Assembly: GCF_018889955.1 (NCBI RefSeq)
Contig: NZ_CP076545.1
Location: 434,001-498,000 of the forward strand
DNA length: 64,000 nucleotides
From: Collinsella sp. zg1085
GTDB lineage: Bacteria > Actinomycetota > Coriobacteriia > Coriobacteriales > Coriobacteriaceae
Direction of reading: 5' to 3'
Shown: positions 43,564-51,819 of the stretch, piece after piece
How positions within the stretch are numbered: the stretch's first letter is position 1
Layout of the letters: each line of letters starts with the position of its first letter
Position numbers and translations under genes: made by a program
The notes under the pieces: model-generated
Database searches by the model: none
The model's input: only the letters and a program-made list of their open reading frames with translations
Told to the model about the DNA's origin: nothing

Positions 43564-45732
43564 ATGGCAGCAACAGAGCATAATTTATCACGCAGCACCG
43601 ACGATTTGGTAATGCAGGAAGAACAAGAGCATCTCTCAGAGCTCTATGCAACCTTGCTCAAGTTGCGTGATGAATTAAGCCACGAGCTCGATACAAAACA
43701 TGAGCAGGCGGCAGCAGATTTGCGGAGTCTTAGCCAAGAAATTCGTCCTAATTTTACCGGCTGGGACGAAACGCTTGAAACCCTCGCTGCTATTGAGTCG
43801 CTTAATTTGGTTATTGATACCTACAATCAATATCATGACTTTAATGTTGATAAGCTCAGAAAGATTTTGCTGCTTTTACGTCAGCCGTACTTTGCTAAGG
43901 TCAAGCTTAAAATGCGACCTGACCGTCCGGCACGAGATGTGTATATTGGCACTGCTGGTCTAACTGATGACCATCACATTCCGCTCGTTGTTGACTGGCG
44001 CAATCCCATTGCAGAAACATACTATAACCAAGAGAATGGACAAACTTCCTACACCGTACATGGTGCGCTGCGCACCGTTGAGCTTTTGTTGCGTCGTCAG
44101 TTTGACATCGACCGCGATATGCTCAAAGATTATTTTGACACCACGGTGGCAATTGAGGACTCGTTGCTCTTACATGCGCTGCGCTCCCATCATTCGGAAA
44201 AGCTCAAGGCTATTACGGCGACCATTCAGCGTGAGCAAAATGAGGTTGTACGCCACGAAGATGTTCCGGTGATGCTGGTGTCAGGCATTGCGGGTTCGGG
44301 TAAAACCTCGGTGATGCTCCAGCGCATTGCCTACTTGCTTTATCACGAGCATGAGCGCTTAGCGGCAGATCAAGTATATTTGTTTACGCCAAACAAGCTC
44401 TTTGAACACTATATCGATGGGGTGTTGCCCTCGCTTGGCGAGGCAAATCCACAGCTTTATACTTGGCAGTCTTTTATTGAGCATGAGGGTGCGGGCAACC
44501 GCGATGACGGCTCGCATGCAGATATCAAAAATCTTGAAAAGCTTGAACAAGCGTTACCAAGTCTTTGCCTTCATGAAGGCGACGTGCGTGCGATTACGGT
44601 TGACGGTGAGACGCTTCTGAGCGCATCTCAGGTTGCTGCGGTGGTGAATAAGCATAGCAAGTTTGGTTTGGGTCCACAGTTTACGACACTGGTGAGCGAT
44701 GAGTTGCGCGAGCGTCTAGCACGCCGCCTTGCCTCGTTTGCGCACGATGAAGTATGGCAAGAGCGTCTGCAAAGCATGGATGTTGAAGAGCAGATTCGCC
44801 TTATTGGCTCGGCGGTTAATCCAGCTGATGATGAAGAGATGGCAACGCTCACAAGGAACTACGTTGACATATTGTTTGCCGAAGCTGGGGAGCGTGCGAT
44901 TGATACCCTTGCTTGGCTTAAACTTGATCGAGTGGGTATGCGCGTGCTGGGGTTAAAGACCTTGTCAGCAACCGATTTGTTGTACCTACGCTTGCTCTTG
45001 ATGGGTCGTGCGTCGTCGCGTGCTCGTTATGTCATGATTGATGAAGTGCAAGACTATTCAGCAGCACAGCTTAAGGTGTTGTCTCGCTTCTTTATTGGTG
45101 CACATTTCTTGCTGCTTGGCGACCCCAATCAGGCTATTCGAGAGGGGACGCCGTCGTTTGAAGAGATTCAGACTATATTTGAGGCAAGTCATGGTCAGGT
45201 TGACGTGTGTCGTCTGCTGACAAGCTATCGTTCTTCTCCTGAGGTGACTGCGCTGTTTAGCGGGCTTGTAAACCTTGAGGCAGATATTAAGTTGGCAAGT
45301 GTGCGTCGTGCAGGTACAGCGGCAGTGCGTCTACGTTTTGAAACAGAGGAGGCTTTGCTTGCGCATATGCGCCCTCTGTTAACAGAGGCAATGGCTGATA
45401 CTCAGACCTTAACTGCGGTGCTATTGCATGACCAGCGCCGTGCTGCGCGCTTTGCTAAGCAGCTGGATAATTTGGTGCCCTTTGTAAGACGAAACGAGGT
45501 GTTGCCGGCGACAGGCGCGGTTATCATGACGCTTGACATGGCTAAGGGGCTTGAGTTTGATCACGTTATCATTGCGGATGCTGATGAGCGGAACTATCCA
45601 GATACTTTGCTGGCGCGTCGGAGGTTGTATACCGCTATATCTCGCGCAATGCATCAGGTGAGTTTGTTTGCAGTGGGTAGCTGGACTCCGCTTCTTGCTG
45701 AGGATGGGGGAGAGGTTATAGCTAGCCAATAG
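43564..45732 (+). CDS. helD: HelD-like RNA polymerase recycling motor ATPase
   Basis: A 722-residue UvrD-like SF1 ATPase of the HelD family, which pries RNA polymerase off nucleic acid and recycles stalled complexes; some class II HelDs also give rifampicin tolerance. It has an N-terminal coiled coil (about 15-65) that can insert into a polymerase channel. DVYIGTAGLTDDHHIPLVVDWRNPIAE follows in two parts. Walker A is SGIAGSGKTSVML (about 240), then VMIDEVQDYSAAQLKVL and MTLDMAKGLEFDHVIIADA (motif V). It follows rplKA after a terminator, so it is a separate unit within a transcription/translation neighbourhood. A DNA helicase role is the weaker alternative. Confidence 0.85.
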   Translation: MAATEHNLSRSTDDLVMQEEQEHLSELYATLLKLRDELSHELDTKHEQAAADLRSLSQEIRPNFTGWDETLETLAAIESLNLVIDTYNQYHDFNVDKLRKILLLLRQPYFAKVKLKMRPDRPARDVYIGTAGLTDDHHIPLVVDWRNPIAETYYNQENGQTSYTVHGALRTVELLLRRQFDIDRDMLKDYFDTTVAIEDSLLLHALRSHHSEKLKAITATIQREQNEVVRHEDVPVMLVSGIAGSGKTSVMLQRIAYLLYHEHERLAADQVYLFTPNKLFEHYIDGVLPSLGEANPQLYTWQSFIEHEGAGNRDDGSHADIKNLEKLEQALPSLCLHEGDVRAITVDGETLLSASQVAAVVNKHSKFGLGPQFTTLVSDELRERLARRLASFAHDEVWQERLQSMDVEEQIRLIGSAVNPADDEEMATLTRNYVDILFAEAGERAIDTLAWLKLDRVGMRVLGLKTLSATDLLYLRLLLMGRASSRARYVMIDEVQDYSAAQLKVLSRFFIGAHFLLLGDPNQAIREGTPSFEEIQTIFEASHGQVDVCRLLTSYRSSPEVTALFSGLVNLEADIKLASVRRAGTAAVRLRFETEEALLAHMRPLLTEAMADTQTLTAVLLHDQRRAARFAKQLDNLVPFVRRNEVLPATGAVIMTLDMAKGLEFDHVIIADADERNYPDTLLARRRLYTAISRAMHQVSLFAVGSWTPLLAEDGGEVIASQ

Positions 45733-45807
45733 AATTTGCGTGCAGGATTTGTATGCGGTGTTTGCACGTGGTATGGGTACGTGGCAGTTGTACGTGTTGA
45801 GTTGTTG

Positions 45808-46157
45808 TGACAAAGCGAGGACTTGCATGCGGCGATTGAGTGCGTCTGAACCGTTTTAACAGAAGTAGGGAATTGTACGCGTTGAGTTGTTGTAACAGAA
45901 ATGGACAATTGGACGCGGTTTGGTCGTTGTGACAAAACGGGCAATTCAACGCGGCTGGGGCGTTTTGACTAAAGCGGACAATTCGACGTGAATGGTTTTG
46001 ACTAAAACGGGCAATCTGGCAGTAAAAACTGACAAAAATGGCCAATCTGGTAATAAACCCCCTATAGCCAGAAAATCAGCAACCTATCTACCTGCGGGTT
46101 TATAAAATAACTATCAACCCACGGGGGTTCTACACTGCCAAATTGCCCATTTCTGTC
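45808..46157. repeat. Hairpin/iteron element, locus 1
   Basis: Seven degenerate direct repeats with core GACAAAACGGGCAAT start near 45808, 45858, 45894, 45931, 45967, 46000 and 46031; the spacing shrinks from 36-37 to 31 bp. The last copy (46031-46050) pairs in 17 of 20 positions with an inverted copy at 46138-46157. Inside, AACCCCC (46056-46062) faces GGGGGTT (46123-46129) around a TTTATAAAATAA stretch. The spacing is not a multiple of three, so coding is unlikely. It is homologous to 62857-63225 in mirror orientation. Confidence 0.85.
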
Positions 46158-46277
46158 AAAAGCGAGTTTGAGCAATAACGGCAATTGATAGCGTAGATAA
46201 CTACACGGGTAATGCCCAAGCCATTGCGTAAACTTGCAACATTCTTGTAATAGATTCAGCAAACAAGTTTCGGGTGT

Positions 46278-46305
46278 TTGCCTAGATTGTTGAGCGCGAT
46301 ATGAT
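46278..46305 (+). promoter_or_regulatory. Candidate promoter of the nitroreductase gene
   Basis: TTGCCT (46278-46283) and TATGAT (46300-46305), 16 bp apart. The -10 overlaps a false upstream ATG at 46301, which favours the start at 46349. Confidence 0.45.
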
Positions 46306-46348
46306 AAAGCTGAGAAACATCGGAGCAACTACAACGATAGGAGTAGGT

Positions 46349-46996
46349 ATGACAAGCAATACAACTGATGTAGCTAGCCCTCAAAACACCGCAGATAGTG
46401 AAACTGCTAGTCAAATGGCTCAACATGCGTTTGCAGAGCTTGTGCGTGCAACGCGCAGCCATCGTCGCTATGACGCACGTGTGCCAGTAAGCAAAGAGCA
46501 GCTCAACTATATCCTTGAGATGGCGCGCAACGTGCCATCTGCTATTAATCGGCAGCCGCTGCGCTATCGTGTTGTATCCGATGCAGCAACGTGTGAAGCT
46601 GTGTTTCAAACCCTTGGCTGGGCACTTGGTGCTCGCGGACGCGCTATTCCTGAGCCAGGTCAACGCCCAAGCGCTTATCTGGTGATTTGCGACACTGAGC
46701 AAACACCCAATGCCGCTGTTGACCGTGGTATTGCGGCTCAGACCATTATGCTTGCCGCGCGTGCGGTTGGCCTTGGTTCGTGTATGCTACATACCTTTAA
46801 TAAAGCTCGTGCTGCTGAGGTACTTGAGTTGCCTGAAGCGGCTCCACCTGTGATGGTTATCGCACTTGGTGTTTCAACCGATGTGGTACAGCTTGAAGGC
46901 GTTGAGAGCTCGCCAGATGGTAGCCTTGCAAATTGGGACGACGAAGCAGGGGTTCATCACGTTCCTAAGCGCAGTCTTGCAGATATGCAAATTTAG
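46349..46996 (+). CDS. Nitroreductase family protein
   Basis: A 215-residue FMN-dependent nitroreductase-fold protein. Family marks are RSHRRYDARVPVSKEQLNYI (FMN phosphate-binding Arg), EMARNVPSAINRQPLRYRVV, and AAQTIMLAARAVGLGSCML. The C-terminal tail HVPKRSLADMQI is short. Start 46349 has TAGGAG at the right distance; the longer frame from 46301 would begin inside the putative promoter. The next gene is a multi-cluster ferredoxin, suggesting that electrons reach the flavin from ferredoxin. The substrate is unknown. Confidence 0.85.
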   Translation: MTSNTTDVASPQNTADSETASQMAQHAFAELVRATRSHRRYDARVPVSKEQLNYILEMARNVPSAINRQPLRYRVVSDAATCEAVFQTLGWALGARGRAIPEPGQRPSAYLVICDTEQTPNAAVDRGIAAQTIMLAARAVGLGSCMLHTFNKARAAEVLELPEAAPPVMVIALGVSTDVVQLEGVESSPDGSLANWDDEAGVHHVPKRSLADMQI

Positions 46997-47063
46997 CATG
47001 CGTGCGCGTTTACACTCGCGCTAAACTAAAGGCTTGCTGCGCGTCGCGGTAGAGGAGGGACCC

Positions 47064-48329
47064 TTGGCAGAACAGCACGATTTAGTTGATGACCTCATCG
47101 ACATTAGTAAGGGCTTGGGCGTCCTGCGAAATCCTCTGAGCGGTCTTACCGATACGCTGTTAGGCACGGGCGGTGTTAATCGCCCGGTTTGGAATCCAGC
47201 CGATTACAAGGAGAAGCCGCGTGGCAATACCTTACAGTGCATGTTGTGTCGTTATGAGCAAAGTGCCTGTTCAGCCTGTATGGATGTCTGTCCGGTTGAC
47301 GCTATCACTATTGAGGACGACGCCATTTCTGTTAGCGATGATTGTCGCGAATGTGGTCTTTGCGTTTCGGTTTGTCCAACTGAAAGCTTTGTTTCGCCTA
47401 AGATTCAGCCTAAGAAACTGTATGAGCTTATTGCCGCAGCAGCTCAGGCACATGAAACAGCTTATGTAACCTGCACGCGCTCTCTCAAGCGGGTTCCACG
47501 TGAGAATGAAGTGGTACTTGCCTGCGTGGGTGATGTATCGCCTGAGCTTTGGTTTGCCATTTTGGCTGAGTATGACAACGTGAGTGTGTTTTTGCCGGTT
47601 GATATTTGTGCGCGTTGTAAGACAACTACAGGCGAAGAGCAGCTGAGTGAGTTTATAGCGCAAGGTGAAGAATGGGCGGGAGTAGGTCTGGGGCTTGAGG
47701 TTGACGCTCGTGCGTTGCGCTGCGTAAAGCGGCGCGAGTATGAGCGCAAAGAGTTTATGGACAACATTGTGCGCACAACTGGTCTTGCGGTATCAAAATT
47801 CAATCCTGCAACTGCCGCTTTGATGAGCGTGACGCAAAAGCTCCGTGAGCACAGCAATCGGCTGAGTGATTTAGAAAAAACACTGAGCACGGCAGCTGGT
47901 ATTAGTTCAGAAAAACGGCGACGGATTTTGCAGCAGGGGCGCCAGCTCATGTTGTCGGCGCTTCAACTTCACCCTGAGCTGGCGCAATCGGTGCGTGTGT
48001 GGTTGCCAGAGTGCGATTATAGTCGGTGCGCAATGTGTGCCGAGTGCGTACGTCAGTGCCCAGTACATGCTTGTGATTTAGTGGCTAGTGGTCGTTTTAA
48101 GGTGGAGCCTGAGTATTGCGTTGGCTGTGGTTTGTGCGCAGAGGTGTGTCCTAATCGAGCGTTGTCAATGCATGAGTGCAATTGTGAGCAGCTTGTTGTA
48201 TCTGACCCAGCTATTGAGAAGAAAAAGCAGGCAGAACAACTTGTTGCAACGCGTGCTGCAGCAGCAGGCGCCGCCGCCCGCAAAAAACTTGATAGCCTGC
48301 TTGACCAGGTTGAAAAGCTCGGGGAATAA
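47064..48329 (+). CDS. Ferredoxin-type protein with two paired 4Fe-4S sites
   Basis: A 421-residue iron-sulfur protein. The N-terminal part has a first, imperfect cluster motif CMLCRYEQSACSACMDVCPV and a second CRECGLCVSVCP (about residues 55-110). The C-terminal part has CAMCAECVRQCPVHACDL and CVGCGLCAEVCP. In the middle is an extra motif DICARCKTTTGEEQ with a CxxC pair. The start TTG 47064 lies 4 bp after GAGGAGGGA. Likely an electron-transfer protein; a soluble partner for the nitroreductase is inferred from adjacency alone. No signal peptide or membrane helix is seen. Confidence 0.8.
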   Translation: MAEQHDLVDDLIDISKGLGVLRNPLSGLTDTLLGTGGVNRPVWNPADYKEKPRGNTLQCMLCRYEQSACSACMDVCPVDAITIEDDAISVSDDCRECGLCVSVCPTESFVSPKIQPKKLYELIAAAAQAHETAYVTCTRSLKRVPRENEVVLACVGDVSPELWFAILAEYDNVSVFLPVDICARCKTTTGEEQLSEFIAQGEEWAGVGLGLEVDARALRCVKRREYERKEFMDNIVRTTGLAVSKFNPATAALMSVTQKLREHSNRLSDLEKTLSTAAGISSEKRRRILQQGRQLMLSALQLHPELAQSVRVWLPECDYSRCAMCAECVRQCPVHACDLVASGRFKVEPEYCVGCGLCAEVCPNRALSMHECNCEQLVVSDPAIEKKKQAEQLVATRAAAAGAAARKKLDSLLDQVEKLGE

Positions 48330-48628
48330 GTCTGTCCTGTTGTGCACGTATACCACCAATGGGCGCTGGGCATTTTGCATGGGAAATGCCCTAATTGCTG
48401 CCATGGTGCATCGAATTGGCAAGGTTTTGGCTGGACGACACAAAGAGAGGTACTAGAACAAGCTGCTGTGCGCTGCCAGGCGGAAGATGCTAGTTAAGGG
48501 CGTGAAAAAGCCATGACTCACCTACACCAACGACGCGCCGCATTACGGTGCTTAGAACTATAAGATTTGTGTCCAGACGCTCAGATACAATACTTTTATA
48601 GATAGCCCTACGGTGCTTGGAGCACACT
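48330..48628. other. Intergenic region with a short hairpin
   Basis: About 300 bp with no credible gene. GGGCATTT (48368-48375) pairs with AAATGCCC (48384-48391) but lacks a following T-run; it may act as a weak terminator for the ferredoxin gene. A TACAAT at 48586-48591 is a possible -10 for the next gene. Confidence 0.4.
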
Positions 48629-49747
48629 ATGTCAGATGAGCGAAGCGCTAATCAGCAGGTCAGTAATACCTCTCAGGTAGATGCTGCACATATGGCAGCA
48701 GTTCAGGCAGTGCACACGGTTTGCTTGAACAAGATTGCGAGCGTCACACCTGCACCACTAGATGGGGCATCTGCTAATCATAAGAGTATTTACGACCTAG
48801 ACCCGAGCACTGCGTATTACACGCTTGGGAGAGAAGACTTACACGATTACCTCAAGCATATGGAAGAGGAAAGAAAGGCTAAACTCATCGAACAGGCTCG
48901 AGCTGAAGGCAAAAATATTGACGAGGAGTTTTTACAAAGTCTTGAAAAACCCACCATTGAGGCTCCAACCGGCTTTCTCTGGGGTGTGTTTGGCTTTCTG
49001 GCGTTTATGGCTATGCTGGCAATCTTTGTCGATGTTATCTACATTGTGTATCTCTTGATTAGCTATATAGACCCTCATAGCTATATTGCTGTCTGGAAGT
49101 ATTACGCGGGTATTGGCGCATTTCCACTCTTGTTGTTTTTTGACATTGTGTACCTGTCTCGCTCTACGGGGAGTACACAAACGCTTTTTGAAGACATGCT
49201 GGAAAGCGCAATAATGACTCTTGATATCACGTGCGTATTCGCATCGCTTCCAGCTATGATTTATTTTTTGTACATGTTAGTACAGCAGACAAACAAAAGC
49301 ATTGATTTTCCTTGGTGGCATTATGCCATCTGTATTATCTTGCCGGTTTATACTGCTAAGTTTGCTAAGTTTGGGCTGTTTGCGGGCGCAAAAAGCTATA
49401 AAGAACGTGAGGTGTATAAAGAAGAACAAAGAGAAAAAGCAGAGCAACGTCGTCGTAAGCAAGAAGAGCAAGCACGTTTAGCCGCAGAGCACGCTGCTCA
49501 GAGCCCGCAGATTCATCCGCGTGTCTATAAACAAATGAAAAAACAAGGTTTGGTTTGTCCGCATTGTGGAAGCTTAGATGTCGTTTTGATTACCTCACGT
49601 GGTAATTTTTCAATTGGAAATGCCTTACTTGGCAACTTTATTACCAATAGCTCGCTTGGTTATCTAGCTGGGTTTATTCCATCAAAATACAAACAAACCT
49701 TCATTTGTAACAACTGTGGCAAAAAGTACAAGAAGAAAGTTAAATAG
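48629..49747 (+). CDS. Membrane protein with C-terminal zinc ribbon, unknown function
   Basis: A protein of 372 residues from ATG 48629 (GGAG lies upstream; a TTG at 48617 would add four residues). Residues 1-110 are polar. Four hydrophobic segments follow, at about 118-142, 155-172, 195-215 and 228-245. Next comes a Lys/Glu/Arg-rich coiled-coil-like tract (about 255-292). The end holds CPHCGSLDV and CNNCGKKYKKK, a zinc ribbon split by about 45 residues with the Gly/Asn-rich stretch NALLGNFITNSSLGYLAGF. No family was recognised. It stands alone between repeat-free gaps, so context gives no function. Confidence 0.75.
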   Translation: MSDERSANQQVSNTSQVDAAHMAAVQAVHTVCLNKIASVTPAPLDGASANHKSIYDLDPSTAYYTLGREDLHDYLKHMEEERKAKLIEQARAEGKNIDEEFLQSLEKPTIEAPTGFLWGVFGFLAFMAMLAIFVDVIYIVYLLISYIDPHSYIAVWKYYAGIGAFPLLLFFDIVYLSRSTGSTQTLFEDMLESAIMTLDITCVFASLPAMIYFLYMLVQQTNKSIDFPWWHYAICIILPVYTAKFAKFGLFAGAKSYKEREVYKEEQREKAEQRRRKQEEQARLAAEHAAQSPQIHPRVYKQMKKQGLVCPHCGSLDVVLITSRGNFSIGNALLGNFITNSSLGYLAGFIPSKYKQTFICNNCGKKYKKKVK

Positions 49748-49754
49748 GAGTGGC

Positions 49755-49791
49755 ATGCGGCGAAGAGAGCTACTAGAGCATACTGCCGCAT
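49755..49791. terminator. Hairpin between convergent genes
   Basis: ATGCGGC (49755-49761) and GCCGCAT (49785-49791), extended by TGG/CCA, between the convergent zinc-ribbon and kinase genes. There is no T-run, so terminator function is uncertain. Confidence 0.35.
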
Positions 49792-49802
49792 ACCATCAGC
49801 TG

Positions 49803-50840
49803 CTAATAGTCCACAATTGTGCGCATGGTGTGGGTTGCCGCGTGGATTTCTTCGCTTGATAAGTAGTTAATGCTGCCTGGGATACTTGCTTTCAGCACGC
49901 TTGAGGTAAGAGCATAGGTAATAATTTCGTCTGCAACCCAAGCCTTATGAATACCATGAATAATTCCAGCAGCAAAGGAGTCTCCGCATCCTGAATGCTC
50001 ACCGCTCATGATTTCGCGCGGTCCAGCATAGGCAAAGGTACCGTCTTTGTACAACAGAGCGCTCCAGCGTCCAATACCGCTGGTTGCAAGGGAGCGAATC
50101 TCAATAGCTACGGTATGGCAACCAAATTTCATGGTGAGGTCTTGCGCAACATCACGGTAATAGTCTAAAAATCCCAGCGTCGTTATCTTGTTAGGCATAA
50201 TGCCTGCTTGAGGAAATAGGCTCCAGATATCCTCATCGTTTGCAATACATACATCAATGAAAGGCAAAAACTCATTCCAGCTTTGGCGTGCTTCCTCAAC
50301 TGTCCACATGCGTGACCGAAAGTTCAAGTCGCAAAAGGTTTGAATGCCGCGTCCCTTACAGGCATGTAAAGCATCAAGCAAGGCAAGTCGCAACTCAGCA
50401 TTGATAGCGGCAAGTGTTCCTGAGAAATAAAAGGAATCAATGCCATTGAGCAGGCTGTCCCAGTCAAAATCGCTTCGACTCAGCAGGGTAATGGGTGTGT
50501 TATTGCGATCATATACCACGTTGGCTGGTCGCTCGCCACTCCCGCGCTCAAAATAAAATAACCCCATACGTCCCGGAACTTGCTGTACACGTGATAGGTC
50601 AATACCCGCTCCTGCAAGTGTCATTACAACTTTTTTTGCCAGACGGTTATCGCTGATGGTTGTCATATATGCAACACGTTCACCCTGACTCGCAAGCGAT
50701 AGTGCCGTCATAGCTTCAGCACCTTCAACAAAAAGTTGGAGGTCTTCTGTCTGTTCAATACGCTGATTTCCATGAGGGGAGAGTCGAATGAGCGCCTCGC
50801 CAAAGCAAAGCGTCTTATTTGAAAACGTAAAACTGTTCAT
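49803..50840 (-). CDS. PfkB/ribokinase family sugar kinase (KDG kinase-like)
   Basis: A 345-residue carbohydrate kinase. The N-terminal block is CFGEALIRLSPHGNQRI, and FVEGAEAMTALSLASQGERV replaces the usual GG-x-N sugar-binding loop, as in 2-keto-3-deoxygluconate kinases. The catalytic motif is SGCGDSFAAGIIHGI (Asp base in GCGD; most members have GAGD). ATG 50840 is preferred to TTG 50846 because GAGG lies 7 bp before it. It is the last gene of the minus-strand trio with the AEC transporter and a membrane protein, opposite the PTS operon. Substrate uncertain: 2-keto-3-deoxy sugar acid or ketose. Confidence 0.75.
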   Translation of the reverse strand: MNSFTFSNKTLCFGEALIRLSPHGNQRIEQTEDLQLFVEGAEAMTALSLASQGERVAYMTTISDNRLAKKVVMTLAGAGIDLSRVQQVPGRMGLFYFERGSGERPANVVYDRNNTPITLLSRSDFDWDSLLNGIDSFYFSGTLAAINAELRLALLDALHACKGRGIQTFCDLNFRSRMWTVEEARQSWNEFLPFIDVCIANDEDIWSLFPQAGIMPNKITTLGFLDYYRDVAQDLTMKFGCHTVAIEIRSLATSGIGRWSALLYKDGTFAYAGPREIMSGEHSGCGDSFAAGIIHGIHKAWVADEIITYALTSSVLKASIPGSINYLSSEEIHAATHTMRTIVDY

Positions 50841-50847
50841 AAACAAG

Positions 50848-50865
50848 CCTCGTTTTCGTGCGAGG
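50848..50865 (-). promoter_or_regulatory. Hairpin over the kinase ribosome binding site
   Basis: On the minus strand CCTCG and CGAGG pair around GCACGAAAA-like loop bases; the second arm contains the Shine-Dalgarno GAGG of the kinase. It could damp translation of this gene relative to the AEC gene. Confidence 0.3.
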
Positions 50866-50886
50866 GGATGGTTTGCATGGTATGTA

Positions 50887-51813
50887 TCATAGCATGGTCA
50901 TCTGGAGTGAACTAAAAAATGCAAGTGCGCAGATTCCAAGAACAATGGTGATTGAGTTAGCCAGACCTGCAAGCCCATAATCAGCTTTTATCCATAAGGT
51001 ATAAACCGGCCCGAGCGAAGCAATGGGTGACCATACAAGCGTGCTAACAACAAGTCGATGCTCTAAACTGAGTGGCAGGCAGAAAAAAACAAACAAGGAC
51101 ATTACGGTGCTTAATAGTATGCGACCACCAACAAGTCTGCAGAGTTTCTCTAGTTTTTGCTTGTCTACGTGAAAGTTAATCATAAGCCCAATCATGAAAA
51201 GAGATAGAAAGGCATTTGCTTGTGATAGGGGTTCGGTTATAGCAATAAGCTCGTTTGGAATGGTGATGTTGAGCAGCGCCACTAGTATAAGCACTAGATA
51301 AGTGTCAAAAGCGATAGATGAAATAAGCCGTTTGAATGGGTTCAGGGTGCACGGTCTATCCTCTGTCTGCGCGAGAAGCATCTGTGTTGCTGTGTAACTT
51401 CCGCCGGTGACCATGAGGGCGTTTCCCGCATCAAACAGGCAGGTGAGTACAGCAGCAAAGGGTGGAAAAAGGGCTTGTATGAAGGGGAGTGCAAAGCAGC
51501 CAATATTAAAGCCTGAGATGTTGAGTAGGTAGAGCTTACGATCTGAGACGGGCGTGTTTTGCGTGAAATAGGCACTGATAGCAAAAGGGATAACAGTGCA
51601 CAAAAACCCCAGCAATACGAGATACATTGCATCCAGCGTAACAGTCGTGGTTCCAAAGGCGTGGATAATGGCTGCGGGTAATGTGAAACTAAATACTATC
51701 TTTGATAGATTTTGGCTGGTATTACCATCAACAAGCTTGCGAGACCGCGCGATAATGCCTAAGAAAATGATGTTTATAAAGGCAAGTATTTTGAAAGCAA
51801 TCAAATTCATCAT
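50887..51813 (-). CDS. AEC (auxin efflux carrier) family transporter
   Basis: A 308-residue integral membrane protein with about ten hydrophobic segments of the AEC/malate permease type, which in bacteria move organic acids such as malate or malonate. Recognisable parts: FINIIFLGIIARSRKLVDG at the N-terminus, NISGFNIGCFALPFIQALFP, and the Pro/Gly-rich SPIASLGPVYTLW near the end. AAAGGA precedes the ATG. It sits 6 bp from the upstream membrane protein gene and 46 bp from the kinase, so the three form an operon. It may export an acid end product or import a sugar acid for the kinase. Confidence 0.82.
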   Translation of the reverse strand: MMNLIAFKILAFINIIFLGIIARSRKLVDGNTSQNLSKIVFSFTLPAAIIHAFGTTTVTLDAMYLVLLGFLCTVIPFAISAYFTQNTPVSDRKLYLLNISGFNIGCFALPFIQALFPPFAAVLTCLFDAGNALMVTGGSYTATQMLLAQTEDRPCTLNPFKRLISSIAFDTYLVLILVALLNITIPNELIAITEPLSQANAFLSLFMIGLMINFHVDKQKLEKLCRLVGGRILLSTVMSLFVFFCLPLSLEHRLVVSTLVWSPIASLGPVYTLWIKADYGLAGLANSITIVLGICALAFFSSLQMTML

Positions 51814-51819
51814 ATTCCT

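Noticed and set aside
45654-46045. Minus-strand open frames of 96 and 107 residues after helD
   Set aside because: Repeat shadows with Asn/Gln/Thr-rich random-looking sequence, overlapping the end of helD.
45808-46157. CRISPR array
   Set aside because: The repeats are degenerate 15-20-bp cores with a period of only 31-37 bp, there are no unique spacers of CRISPR length, and no cas genes lie nearby.
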